64,000 bases of DNA from contig NZ_OY762905.1 in assembly GCF_963666525.1 (NCBI RefSeq), positions 4,481,001 to 4,545,000 on the forward strand. Reading direction: 5' to 3'. This DNA is from an uncultured Cohaesibacter sp. (GTDB lineage Bacteria; Pseudomonadota; Alphaproteobacteria; Rhizobiales; Cohaesibacteraceae). Shown piece after piece: positions 36,298 through 44,519 of this stretch. The translations under genes and the position numbers were made by a program. The notes below the pieces were generated by a model. It ran no database searches. It saw only the letters and a list, made by a program, of their open reading frames with translations, and had not been told where the DNA came from. Position 1 is the stretch's first letter. Every line of letters starts with the position of its first letter.

Positions 36298-38334
36298 TTG
36301 GCACAAGATGGTGGCGAGGCCCCCAAGGGGACTCGTGCATCTGCAGGCCCACGACGTGTGCATAATGGCAAACGCGGTTCCAATCGACAAAGAACAGCGT
36401 ATGCCGGTGAGCAGAACACGGTACCTGTCGGTATAATTGGTGAAAGGGCTGCTCTGTCCAGCAAGCCCGGCGCACCACAGGATACTGAGCAACAGGAGAA
36501 GTTTGCCCAGAACAGGGCAAATGAAACCGATGGCCAGCAGCAAAGGCGAAAGAGTCGGCGCTCGCGCTCTCGCAACAGACGCGACAGTGCCCATGGCAAT
36601 GGGCCCCGACAGGAGCTGCCCAACACGCTTTCTGATGAAAAGCGTTCCCATGGTGGGGATCATTCCCATTCCGTGAACACTCATACTGTAACTAGTCGTG
36701 GCGATGCCGTAGCTGCTTTTCGTGCGCCTCAGTCCACGACAGGGACAGCCGCGCCCGGCTCTACAGGCTCTGCCCATGGTGAGCAGTCCAAAGTCAGTCA
36801 CGAAAGGCCTGCTGCGTCCGACGCCCCTTCTGGACGCAAATCGTCCCGCCGACGCAAGCGTGGTGCTAAAGCCCGCGCCAATGGCAATGGCGAGGCTATC
36901 AAACAGACAACGGGCGTTTCAAGGGACAGCCGCCCGCCCGCTGGCAATGCTCATCAGGCAACCGATGCCCCCACCAGGAGCAAAGCTGCGGCTGAGTTTC
37001 CGATGGGCTCGATCATTGACGAGCAGAACAGGAACCGGTCCGTTCGCAAACGGCGGGAGGCAGCACTCAGCCAGAAGGCGGCCAACCAGAAGGGTCAGCC
37101 CAGCAGTGGTGCGCAAACTGATGCGCGGCGAGCCCAGAACCGGCCTACGGACGTTCCGGCAACGACGCAACGCCTCCATGCCGATCACGCAACCGAGACC
37201 TATGCGGCGCTTGATCTGGGAACCAACAACTGCCGTCTGCTGGTCGCCGAACCATATGGCCAGAGTTTCAGGGTCATTGATGCCTTTTCACGGATTGTCA
37301 GGTTGGGAGAGGGGCTTTCCCAGTCCGGGCGGCTGAGTGAAGAGGCGCAGGATCGTGCGATCGCCGCCCTCAAGGTTTGCCAGTCCAAGCTCAACTATCG
37401 CTCCGTCAAGCGCTTCCGCCTGATTGCGACGGAGGCCTGTCGCCGTGCGGTGAACGGACCATCTTTCCTCAACAGGGTTCATCGCGAAACCGGGCTGCGT
37501 CTGGAAATTGTTGACCGCGAAACAGAGGCCCGTCTGGCCGTTGCCGGCTGCGCCTCGCTGGTGCACCCCGAAGCTGATGGCGTGGTGCTGTTCGACATCG
37601 GCGGCGGTTCGTCGGAAATTGTCTGGCTTGATCTTGACAGGGTGTCCGAGGACAACGCCCTGCATCCGGGGGAAAAACGCAATCGACAGACCCGTCGCGC
37701 CCTGCGTCATCTGTCCGAACGGATACGATGCTGGGCTTCGCTTCAGGTTGGGGTGGTCACCCTGTCCGAAAAGCATGGCGGCAAGGTGGTGACACGCGAG
37801 CATTTCGAGAGCATGGTGGAAGACGTGCGCGGAATGCTGGACCAGTTTGAGGAGCGCGAGGCGCTCGCCAAGGCCATCGAGACCAAGCATATCCATATGC
37901 TTGGCACCTCCGGAACGGTGACGACGCTGGCTGGCGTTCACCTTGGTCTTGAGCGCTATGATCGTCGTCAGGTCGATGGAACATGGCTGACGGCGACCGA
38001 GCTGCGCGACATGATCGGGCGTGTGCTGGACATGAATTTCCAGGAGCGGATGAACAACCCCTGCATCGGTGCCGATCGGGCTGATCTGGTGCTGGCAGGC
38101 TGCGCCATTCTGGAGGCCTTCCACAGGGAGTGGCCATGCTCGCAGTTGCGCGTCGCTGACCGTGGCCTGCGTGAAGGCATCCTGATGGAAATGATGATCG
38201 ACGACGGCGTCTGGAACCCGCAAGTCAATCAACCGGGCAAGAAGGCCGGACCCAAGAAGAAGCGCTCTCGCCGCAGAGGCGGGCGGGGCCATCGTGGTGG
38301 CCACGGTCGGGTCAAGACTGCCGAGAGCAAATAA
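36298..38334 (+). CDS. Ppx/GppA-family phosphatase with long basic N-terminal extension
   Basis: A 678-residue protein. The C-terminal half is a Ppx/GppA ASKHA-fold phosphatase, starting near residue 303 (AALDLGTNNCRLLVAEP) with the phosphate loop VVLFDIGGGSSEIVWLD, LGTSGTVTTLAGVHLGL and RVADRGLREGILMEMM. Such enzymes hydrolyse polyphosphate or pppGpp. The first 300 residues are low complexity, rich in Arg, Lys, Ser, Gln and Gly, and probably disordered. The C-terminus is also basic (KKAGPKKKRSRRRGGRGHRGGHGR). TTG 36298 is chosen because CAGGAG stands seven bases upstream. The rlmE gene follows. Confidence 0.87.
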   Translation: MAQDGGEAPKGTRASAGPRRVHNGKRGSNRQRTAYAGEQNTVPVGIIGERAALSSKPGAPQDTEQQEKFAQNRANETDGQQQRRKSRRSRSRNRRDSAHGNGPRQELPNTLSDEKRSHGGDHSHSVNTHTVTSRGDAVAAFRAPQSTTGTAAPGSTGSAHGEQSKVSHERPAASDAPSGRKSSRRRKRGAKARANGNGEAIKQTTGVSRDSRPPAGNAHQATDAPTRSKAAAEFPMGSIIDEQNRNRSVRKRREAALSQKAANQKGQPSSGAQTDARRAQNRPTDVPATTQRLHADHATETYAALDLGTNNCRLLVAEPYGQSFRVIDAFSRIVRLGEGLSQSGRLSEEAQDRAIAALKVCQSKLNYRSVKRFRLIATEACRRAVNGPSFLNRVHRETGLRLEIVDRETEARLAVAGCASLVHPEADGVVLFDIGGGSSEIVWLDLDRVSEDNALHPGEKRNRQTRRALRHLSERIRCWASLQVGVVTLSEKHGGKVVTREHFESMVEDVRGMLDQFEEREALAKAIETKHIHMLGTSGTVTTLAGVHLGLERYDRRQVDGTWLTATELRDMIGRVLDMNFQERMNNPCIGADRADLVLAGCAILEAFHREWPCSQLRVADRGLREGILMEMMIDDGVWNPQVNQPGKKAGPKKKRSRRRGGRGHRGGHGRVKTAESK

Positions 38335-38507
38335 AACGACGAAATCGGGCGCTTCTTGGCCAGTGAGTTCTGGCCAGGGCTTTGCAGATCGGCTTTCTGC
38401 CCCTATATCGGTGCGTAAATATCAACAGGACAGATCGAAGGAACCGGTCTGCTGCCGGATTGGCGCAGACGACCTATCGGATGACAAAGGCAAGTGGAGC
38501 TCAACAG

Positions 38508-39242
38508 ATGGCGAAAAAACCTGCAGGCGGTGGTGAAGGGCGCAACAGCCGCGGTCTTCGCGTTGAGAAGGTCAGGGTCAAGACAGCGCGCGGACGCAAA
38601 AGCTCCTCGACACGCTGGCTGCAGCGGCAGCTCAATGACCCGTATGTGCAGCGCGCCAAACAGGAAGGTTTTCGCTCGCGCTCGACCTTCAAGCTGATCG
38701 AGATGGATGACCGGTTCCAGTTTCTGAAACCGGGCATGCGCGTCGTTGACCTTGGCTGTGCGCCGGGCGGATGGTGCGACATTGCAGCCCGTCGGGTGCA
38801 GTCCAACAGTGACAATCCTCTGGTCGTAGGCATCGACTATCTCGGCATGGATCCCTTGCCCGGCGTGACCGTGTTGCTCAAGGACTTCCTTGATGATGAC
38901 GCGCCGAAAATGCTGATGGATGCACTTGGCGGTCACAGGCCCGACATTGTTCTTTCGGACATGGCAGCACCGACTACGGGGCATCAGCAGACCGACCATT
39001 TGCGCACCGTGCATCTGTTCGAGGTGGCAGCCCTTTTCGCCAAGGAAAACCTTCGGCCCGGCGGCGTCTTCCTCTCCAAGGTCTTCAGGGGCGGCACGGA
39101 GCATGAAATGTTGGCCGAGTTGAAGCGCGACTATCAGTCTGTATATCATATCAAGCCACCGGCAAGCCGCAAGGAAAGCCCGGAGATGTATGTTTTCGCC
39201 AAAGGTTTCCGTGGGCGTCCGGATGAGGATACGGGAGAATAG
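38508..39242 (+). CDS. rlmE: 23S rRNA 2'-O-ribose U2552 methyltransferase
   Basis: A 244-residue FtsJ/RlmE methyltransferase, which methylates U2552 in the ribosomal A-loop. The SAM motif is [16 protein letters not shown]. The K-D-K-E catalytic set is seen in [37 protein letters not shown] and [19 protein letters not shown] 38508 follows GGAG. A basic N-terminal tail ([32 protein letters not shown]) is longer than in E. coli, as is usual in alphaproteobacteria. Pairing with a Ppx/GppA gene is common in this class. Confidence 0.94.
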   Translation: MAKKPAGGGEGRNSRGLRVEKVRVKTARGRKSSSTRWLQRQLNDPYVQRAKQEGFRSRSTFKLIEMDDRFQFLKPGMRVVDLGCAPGGWCDIAARRVQSNSDNPLVVGIDYLGMDPLPGVTVLLKDFLDDDAPKMLMDALGGHRPDIVLSDMAAPTTGHQQTDHLRTVHLFEVAALFAKENLRPGGVFLSKVFRGGTEHEMLAELKRDYQSVYHIKPPASRKESPEMYVFAKGFRGRPDEDTGE

Positions 39243-39247
39243 CTGCT

Positions 39248-39796
39248 GTGATGACCCCGGACATCAGGCCATATGTGACGGAAAAGGCAGACGCATTCTG
39301 CGCCTTTCTCAAGCAGAGCTGGCTTGATACCTATGTTCCTGAGGTTGGCAGGGCGGCAACGGATGGCCTGATCTCCAGCATGTTGGGCAATGGCATCAAG
39401 GCCCTGGTGCCCGGTCACGATGAAATTGCCTCTCTGGCCGAGCAGGGCTCCCGCATCGTCGGATCGGTCATCCATGCCCAGCGGCAGGGCTTTGTCTATG
39501 TCTGGGGGCTCTATGTCGCACGGCAGAAGCAGCGCATGGGCATAGGACAGGCACTGCTGTCACACGCTCTCATTGGCTGTCATGATGATCTGATCGTCGA
39601 GGTCAGCGTTCTTGTAGCAAGCAGGAAAGCTCGAGCCTTCTATGACAAGCTTGGTTTCAGGCAGGTGGCCGAGGAAAGTTTTGAAATGGGCGCGGGCAAC
39701 TTTGTCCCTTCCGGTATCCTTCAGGCTCCCGTTTCGACGATCCGCAAACTCTGCTCCGCATCCCAATCGCTTGCTACGGTGTCCGTTATCGATTGA
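39248..39796 (+). CDS. GNAT-family acetyltransferase
   Basis: A 182-residue GNAT protein. The acetyl-CoA loop is recognisable in YVWGLYVARQKQRMGIGQALLSHAL, followed by VEVSVLVASRKARAFYDKLGFRQVAEESFEMG. The substrate is unknown. GTG 39248 and ATG 39251 are adjacent candidate starts with no clear ribosome site, six bases after rlmE, which suggests translational coupling. Confidence 0.82.
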   Translation: MMTPDIRPYVTEKADAFCAFLKQSWLDTYVPEVGRAATDGLISSMLGNGIKALVPGHDEIASLAEQGSRIVGSVIHAQRQGFVYVWGLYVARQKQRMGIGQALLSHALIGCHDDLIVEVSVLVASRKARAFYDKLGFRQVAEESFEMGAGNFVPSGILQAPVSTIRKLCSASQSLATVSVID

Positions 39797-39888
39797 TCCC
39801 TAGTCTCTGATTTTTTCAACAAGCGGGTGATCCGGGCCGAAAGACATTTCGTATCCTTCAGAAAGACAATTTCAACTTGAGACACAAG

Positions 39889-39966
39889 GCGCTTCACCTT
39901 TCTCCATGTCAGACAAAGATGTCCCCACATCCAAGGCGCATGGGTGAGGTCAAGCGCTTCTCTTTT
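39889..39966 (+). ncRNA. Candidate structured RNA or complex terminator
   Basis: Nested pairings: GCGCTT (39889-39894) with AAGCGC (39952-39957), CACC with GGTG, CCATG (39904-39908) with CATGG (39939-39943), and an inner GATGT-CCCC-ACATC hairpin (39918-39931). A TTCTCTTTTT run follows. It lies between the GNAT and hemH genes. It could be a small RNA, the 3' end of the rlmE transcript, or an attenuator in the hemH leader. The rest of the 39797-40176 gap holds no gene. Confidence 0.45.
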
Positions 39967-40176
39967 TGTCTATCGATAAGGCCACGCATCAATTGAACAA
40001 TTGCAGTATTGCGAGAAATTCATGTATTTTTGGACGGATTTGATGCAACCGTTCATTGGCATTGCTAAGTATAAATTTATAGAGGGGGTAAAGGCTCCTT
40101 CTTGGGATCTGTTGTCGTTTGACCTCGTGCATGGACCCCGTTGAGTAAACTGACCGACCGAGACAAGGACCAAATC

Positions 40177-41211
40177 ATGCAGAAACACTGGCCCGACAAT
40201 CACCCCACCGTTGCATTTGGCAAGGTAGGCATCCTGCTCGTCAACCTCGGCACTCCGGACGGTACCGACTACAAGTCGATGCGTCGATATCTCAAGGAAT
40301 TCCTGTCGGATCAGCGGGTTATTGAAGAGCCGAAGTGGAAATGGTGGCCGATCCTCAATGGCATCATCCTGCAAACCCGTCCGCAGAAATCGGGTAAGGC
40401 CTATGCCTCCATATGGAACAAGGAACGCAACGAAGGCCCGCTTCTGACGATCACGCGCAGTCAGTCCGAGAAGCTTGCAGAGCGCTTTGATAAAATGGAA
40501 CTGGGCCGTCCGGTCGAGGTGGAATATGCGATGCGCTATGGCAATCCATCGATCAGGTCGAAGATCGAGGCGCTGGCGGAGAAAGGGTGTGAGCGACTGC
40601 TCGTCTTGCCGCTCTATCCGCAATATGCCGCCGCGACAACCGCCACGGTCAACGACGCAGTGTTTGACGTTCTCAAGACCATGCGTTGGCAGCCGGCCTT
40701 GCGCACCCTGCCTCCCTATCACGACAATCCCGCCTATATTGATGCTTTGGCAGCCTCGTTGAAAAGCAGCCTGGCAAGGCTCGACTTTGAACCGGAGGTC
40801 ATTCTCGCCTCCTACCATGGCATACCGAAGCGCTATTTCGAAAATGGCGATCCCTATCATTGCCACTGCATGAAGACCTCCCGTCTGGTGCGCGAAGCCA
40901 TGGGGTGGTCGGCCGATTACATGCGCACAACCTTCCAGTCGCGCTTTGGGCCTGAAGAATGGCTGCAGCCCTACACTGACAAGACCGTTGAAGGGCTCGC
41001 CCGGTCAGGTACCAAGCGGATCGCGGTGTTCAATCCGGGATTTTCCGCCGATTGTCTTGAAACCTTAGAGGAAATCGATGGCGAAAATCGGCATATCTTT
41101 ATGGAGCATGGTGGTGAGCAGTTCGCCCATCTACCCTGCCTCAACGACAGCGAAGAGGGCATGGAAATGCTCGCGCTGTTGGCCATCAATGAGCTTCAGG
41201 GCTGGGTGTAA
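40177..41211 (+). CDS. hemH: Ferrochelatase
   Basis: A 344-residue ferrochelatase that inserts Fe(II) into protoporphyrin IX, the last step of haem b synthesis. Family blocks are ILLVNLGTPDGTDYKSMRRYLKEFLSDQRV, the catalytic His214 in ILASYHGIPKRYF, CHCMKTSRLV, and the C-terminal VFNPGFSADCLETLEEID with the metal-site glutamate. ATG 40177 has AAGGA seven bases upstream. TTG 40141 would add 12 residues. Confidence 0.96.
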   Translation: MQKHWPDNHPTVAFGKVGILLVNLGTPDGTDYKSMRRYLKEFLSDQRVIEEPKWKWWPILNGIILQTRPQKSGKAYASIWNKERNEGPLLTITRSQSEKLAERFDKMELGRPVEVEYAMRYGNPSIRSKIEALAEKGCERLLVLPLYPQYAAATTATVNDAVFDVLKTMRWQPALRTLPPYHDNPAYIDALAASLKSSLARLDFEPEVILASYHGIPKRYFENGDPYHCHCMKTSRLVREAMGWSADYMRTTFQSRFGPEEWLQPYTDKTVEGLARSGTKRIAVFNPGFSADCLETLEEIDGENRHIFMEHGGEQFAHLPCLNDSEEGMEMLALLAINELQGWV

Positions 41212-41279
41212 AGGCTTGATCCTAACGCCCGCTATCGCTGATGGCGGACTAGGGGAGCAAGTCGAGCGTTGTTTTGTCG

Positions 41280-41311
41280 GGAGGTGTGCCTTGAGGCGTA
41301 CCTCCTTTTTT
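41280..41311 (+). terminator. hemH terminator
   Basis: GGAGGT(GTGCC) pairs with (GGCGT)ACCTCC around TTGA, and a run of six T follows. About 70 bases after the hemH stop. Confidence 0.9.
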
Positions 41312-41490
41312 CTATGACTCTCTCAAAAATTAACAAGTCTCTGTTTTGTCGATGTTTCTTGAATTGGTGGTCATCTCTGTCCTTTGGTCCGGCTACGGCT
41401 CAGTAGGGGGCCGGCAGGATACTAATCTGCCTCATTCGGGCGAATGGTAAAACTCTCCAAGCGCAACAGTAAGTTGGATTGATTGGAGAC

Positions 41491-42705
41491 ATGGAACAGA
41501 CAACTAACCTTGCATTGCCCTACATCGTGGGCAATCAGAACCAGAAGCATATCACCCATAACGAAGCCTTGCGGATGCTGGACGCATTGATTCAGCTGTC
41601 CGTTGAAGATCGTGACCTGTCCGCGCCACCTGCAGAACCGGAAGAGGGCGTCCGCTATATCGTGGCCGATGGGGCAACCGGCGCCTGGAACGGATGGCAA
41701 GGCAGCATTGCCGCCTATCTCGATGGGGCCTGGATGCGGTTTCAGCCATTGGCCGGATGGATGGCGTGGCTTGCCGATGAACAAACGTTGCTGACGTTCG
41801 ATGGCAGCAAGTGGGAAGACCTTGCCTCAGCCAGCTTTGCGAACGCTCTTGCTGGCGGATCGTTTGACCAGATCGGCATCAACGCTGCAGCAGACACGAT
41901 CAACCGCCTTGCCGTTTCATCGGACGCCAGCCTTTTTAACCACGCGGGCAATGGCCATCAGATCAAGGTCAACAAGGCGGCGGTTGCCGACACCAACAGC
42001 CTGTTGTTTCAGACCAACTGGTCAGGCCGGGCTGAAATGGGCTGCGCTGGCGAAGATGACTTTTCCTTCAAGGTCAGTGCCGACGGGACAAGCTGGACAA
42101 CGGCGCTCAAGATCGCTCGTGCGACCGGACTTCTTACGGGCGAAGCGGTGCAAACATCCGCCAGTGATGCGACTAGCGGCAAGCTTTTGACCGTTGGGGC
42201 ATTCGGCCTGGGCGAAGCCGCAAACACGCCGCCGCTCGTTGATATGGACGACCCGGCCACCCCGTGCGGCGTCTGGGCGGTGCTGGGGAGTGCGACTGCA
42301 AACAATGCCAGCTTGCCTGCCAGTCTGGGCGGGACCTCTGGTAGCAAATACGCCGTCATCGTGGTTGAAAAATATAGCGCTGTTCGCGTCAAGCAAACGG
42401 TCTGGTCGACGGTTGCTAATGATACGAGAGTTTTCGAGCGCTGGTATCGCGGAGCGGGTTGGGAAAGTTGGCGGCAGATCTACAGCCAGGGCAATATCCT
42501 CGGGACGACGGCGCAGTCGTCGGGCGTTCCAACCGGGGCCATCATCGAGCGCGGCAGCAACGCCAATGGCGATTATGTGCGCTTTGCCGATGGCACCCAG
42601 ATTTGCACCAACGCCAACGCCGCAATCACAACTGCGCCTGCGGTTTTTTCCAGCACCATCACCAAGATTGACAGCGACAGGCTCTGGCTTGGTCGCTGGT
42701 ACTAG
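41491..42705 (+). CDS. Phage tail fibre/spike-like protein with DUF2793 domain
   Basis: A 404-residue protein. The N-terminus (LALPYIVGNQNQKHITHNEALRMLDALIQLSV, then DGATGAWNGWQGSIAAYLDGAWMRFQPLAGW) matches DUF2793, a domain of prophage tail and gene-transfer-agent spike proteins. The C-terminal part, RWYRGAGWESWRQIYSQGNILGTTAQSSGVPTGAIIERGSNANGDYVRFADGTQICT, resembles tail-fibre tips. First gene of a small cassette with two short genes. No head, tail-tube or integrase genes lie nearby. Start at ATG 41491; a TTG at 41479 is possible. Confidence 0.83.
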   Translation: MEQTTNLALPYIVGNQNQKHITHNEALRMLDALIQLSVEDRDLSAPPAEPEEGVRYIVADGATGAWNGWQGSIAAYLDGAWMRFQPLAGWMAWLADEQTLLTFDGSKWEDLASASFANALAGGSFDQIGINAAADTINRLAVSSDASLFNHAGNGHQIKVNKAAVADTNSLLFQTNWSGRAEMGCAGEDDFSFKVSADGTSWTTALKIARATGLLTGEAVQTSASDATSGKLLTVGAFGLGEAANTPPLVDMDDPATPCGVWAVLGSATANNASLPASLGGTSGSKYAVIVVEKYSAVRVKQTVWSTVANDTRVFERWYRGAGWESWRQIYSQGNILGTTAQSSGVPTGAIIERGSNANGDYVRFADGTQICTNANAAITTAPAVFSSTITKIDSDRLWLGRWY

Positions 42706-42716
42706 GGAGACGCTCC

Positions 42717-43052
42717 ATGAAACTCACCCTGATCCCGCAACGGCGCGACGATGCGCTTGCCCTGTCGCTCTCTGGCAACGTGTTGACCATCAACGGCGAC
42801 GCGCTGGACCTGTCCGGCATCCCGGCCGGGGCCACTCTGCCGCGCGAAGCGGTGGACTGCGAATGGCTGGCATCCGATATCGAGCGAGACGAAGAAGGGA
42901 CGCTTTCTCTGTCCCTCATTCTGCCTCATGGCTTCATTGCCGACCCTTCAAGCGATGCGGCAAAGGCGGTGCTCTATCCTGCCGTGATTGAGGTCACCAA
43001 AGACGGGGAAATCACCTTGCCAGCCTATGAAGAGGAAGGGATTGAAGAATGA
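42717..43052 (+). CDS. Small protein in tail-fibre cassette
   Basis: A 111-residue acidic protein with no function I recognise (MKLTLIPQRRDDALALSLSGNVLTINGDALDLSGIPAG). The pattern is common beside tail-fibre genes of alphaproteobacterial prophages. It follows the DUF2793 gene by 11 bases, with GGGAGACGCTCC before the ATG, and overlaps the next gene by four bases, so the three are co-expressed. Confidence 0.65.
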   Translation: MKLTLIPQRRDDALALSLSGNVLTINGDALDLSGIPAGATLPREAVDCEWLASDIERDEEGTLSLSLILPHGFIADPSSDAAKAVLYPAVIEVTKDGEITLPAYEEEGIEE

Positions 43053-43474
43053 CCATTGCAATAGATCTTGGCCAACTGGTCACTTCAGAGGCGAAACAGG
43101 CGCTTGCCCTTGAGGCTGCAAAGAGCATTGCGCTTGATGCCATCAACACCAAGATTGCAGCGGAACGGGCCGCACTGCTGACGGACATGGTAGGGCAGGA
43201 AATGATTTATCTTGCCAAGGAAGCCGAGGCGAAGGCATGGCAGGCGGAAATCAATCCGGATCTTGCGGATTATCCGCTTTTGGCGGCTGAGGTCGGGATC
43301 ACTGCCGACGATGCGGATGCATTGGCCGCACTCTGGCTTTTGATGGCTGATCAGTGGCGAAAGACGGCGGCGCGCCTTGAAGCGATCCGGCTCAAGGCAA
43401 AAGCCGATATCGCGGCGGCGGAAACGCTGGATGCGATCGAGAGCGTTGAAAGTGGCATCGTGTTGCCCGTTTGA
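43049..43474 (+). CDS. Alanine-rich helical protein in tail-fibre cassette
   Basis: A 141-residue, largely helical protein rich in Ala (KQALALEAAKSIALDAINTKIAAERAALLTDMVGQEMIYLAKEAEA) with a putative DUF4376-like or tail-assembly-chaperone character. The function is uncertain. It overlaps the preceding gene by ATGA and ends the cassette before an inverted repeat. Confidence 0.6.
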   Translation: MTIAIDLGQLVTSEAKQALALEAAKSIALDAINTKIAAERAALLTDMVGQEMIYLAKEAEAKAWQAEINPDLADYPLLAAEVGITADDADALAALWLLMADQWRKTAARLEAIRLKAKADIAAAETLDAIESVESGIVLPV

Positions 43475-43492
43475 GTCGGGCTTGAACAAATA

Positions 43493-43522
43493 TCCATCCC
43501 CGCTCCACAAGTCGGGGATGGA
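43493..43522. terminator. Inverted repeat between convergent genes
   Basis: TCCATCCCCG / CGGGGATGGA, a perfect 10-bp stem with a 10-base loop, between the tail-fibre cassette and the convergent LOG gene. There is no T-run, so termination is likely but not certain. Confidence 0.55.
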
Positions 43523-43539
43523 AGGCTATCCTTTGCGGG

Positions 43540-44295
43540 TTAGACGACCTTGTTCTGGTCAACGGTGTGAAGACCATAGTCAACCATCACCTGCCAGGCT
43601 TCTTCAGGTTCATCGACGATGATGAAATGCTCCACATCTGTCGGCGCTATTGTCCCGTGCTTGATGAGCGTGTCGAAATTGATGAGATTTTCCCAGAAAT
43701 CCTTGCCATGCAGGATGATCGGCATGCCCGACACCTTGCCGGTCTGTTTGAGCGTCAGGATGTCGAACAGCTCATCGAGCGTGCCAAAGCCGCCGGGGAA
43801 GGCGATGAGGGCGTTGGCCCGCATGGCAAAATGCATCTTGCGCAGGGCGAAATACTGAAACTGAAAGCTCAGTCCCGGTGTGACGTAGGGGTTGATGTGC
43901 TGTTCATGCGGCAGCACGATGTTGAGGCCGATATTCTTGGCTCCAGCATCGAACGCGCCCCGGTTGGTCGCTTCCATTATGCCGGGGCCACCACCTGTGC
44001 AGATCACGTTACGATGGGTGCCATTGGTCGGATTGAGAGCCCCGCCGCGCTCGGAGACGATCCGCCCCAGTTCGCGGGCCTGCTGGTAGAAGGGGTGGTC
44101 TTCCTTGAAGCGTGCGCTGCCGAAAACCACGACCGTTGAAAGAATGCCATGATCCCGCATCCCAAGATCAGCCTTGGTAAACTCTAGCTCAAGCCTCGCG
44201 CCGCGGACCTCTTCTCGTCTGAGGAAGTCGACGTCTTCATAGGCAAGCAAATCATTGTCCATCGGATGCTCGGGTTTTGGCGAATTTGAAATCAT
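43540..44295 (-). CDS. LOG-family (TIGR00730) phosphoribohydrolase-like protein
   Basis: A 251-residue Rossmann-fold protein of the LOG family, which releases cytokinin bases from their nucleoside monophosphates or acts as a nucleotide 5'-monophosphate nucleosidase. Motifs are VVVFGSARF, VICTGGGPGIMEATNRGA and IAFPGGFGTLDELFDILTLKQTGK (PGGxGTxxE). It is divergent from the MBL ribonuclease gene. ATG 44262 (MDNDLL) is a possible later start. Confidence 0.9.
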   Translation of the reverse strand: MISNSPKPEHPMDNDLLAYEDVDFLRREEVRGARLELEFTKADLGMRDHGILSTVVVFGSARFKEDHPFYQQARELGRIVSERGGALNPTNGTHRNVICTGGGPGIMEATNRGAFDAGAKNIGLNIVLPHEQHINPYVTPGLSFQFQYFALRKMHFAMRANALIAFPGGFGTLDELFDILTLKQTGKVSGMPIILHGKDFWENLINFDTLIKHGTIAPTDVEHFIIVDEPEEAWQVMVDYGLHTVDQNKVV

Positions 44296-44519
44296 TGTTC
44301 GGAATCACTTCTGTTGTGGGATGCATGAAATATGCGGTCTTTAGGCTTCCTCTATAAGTATAGATAGAACTTATTGCCGCCAATTTAACCATTTATGATT
44401 TAATTATTTCAAAGAGATGTTGCATTCCTCCGCCACCGTGAAAGGATGGGAGGGAACTGGCCAAGGAGCGGGAGACAACGATCTGGGCCAGCAGTCTGAG
44501 GAGAAAGGAAGAAGCAAGA

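Noticed and set aside
36268-36801. 177-residue minus-strand frame opposite the low-complexity part of the Ppx/GppA gene
   Set aside because: It has hydrophobic stretches, but the plus strand has a good ribosome site, and the frame continues into the certain phosphatase domain. The minus frame is more likely the complement of Arg/Ser/Gln codons.
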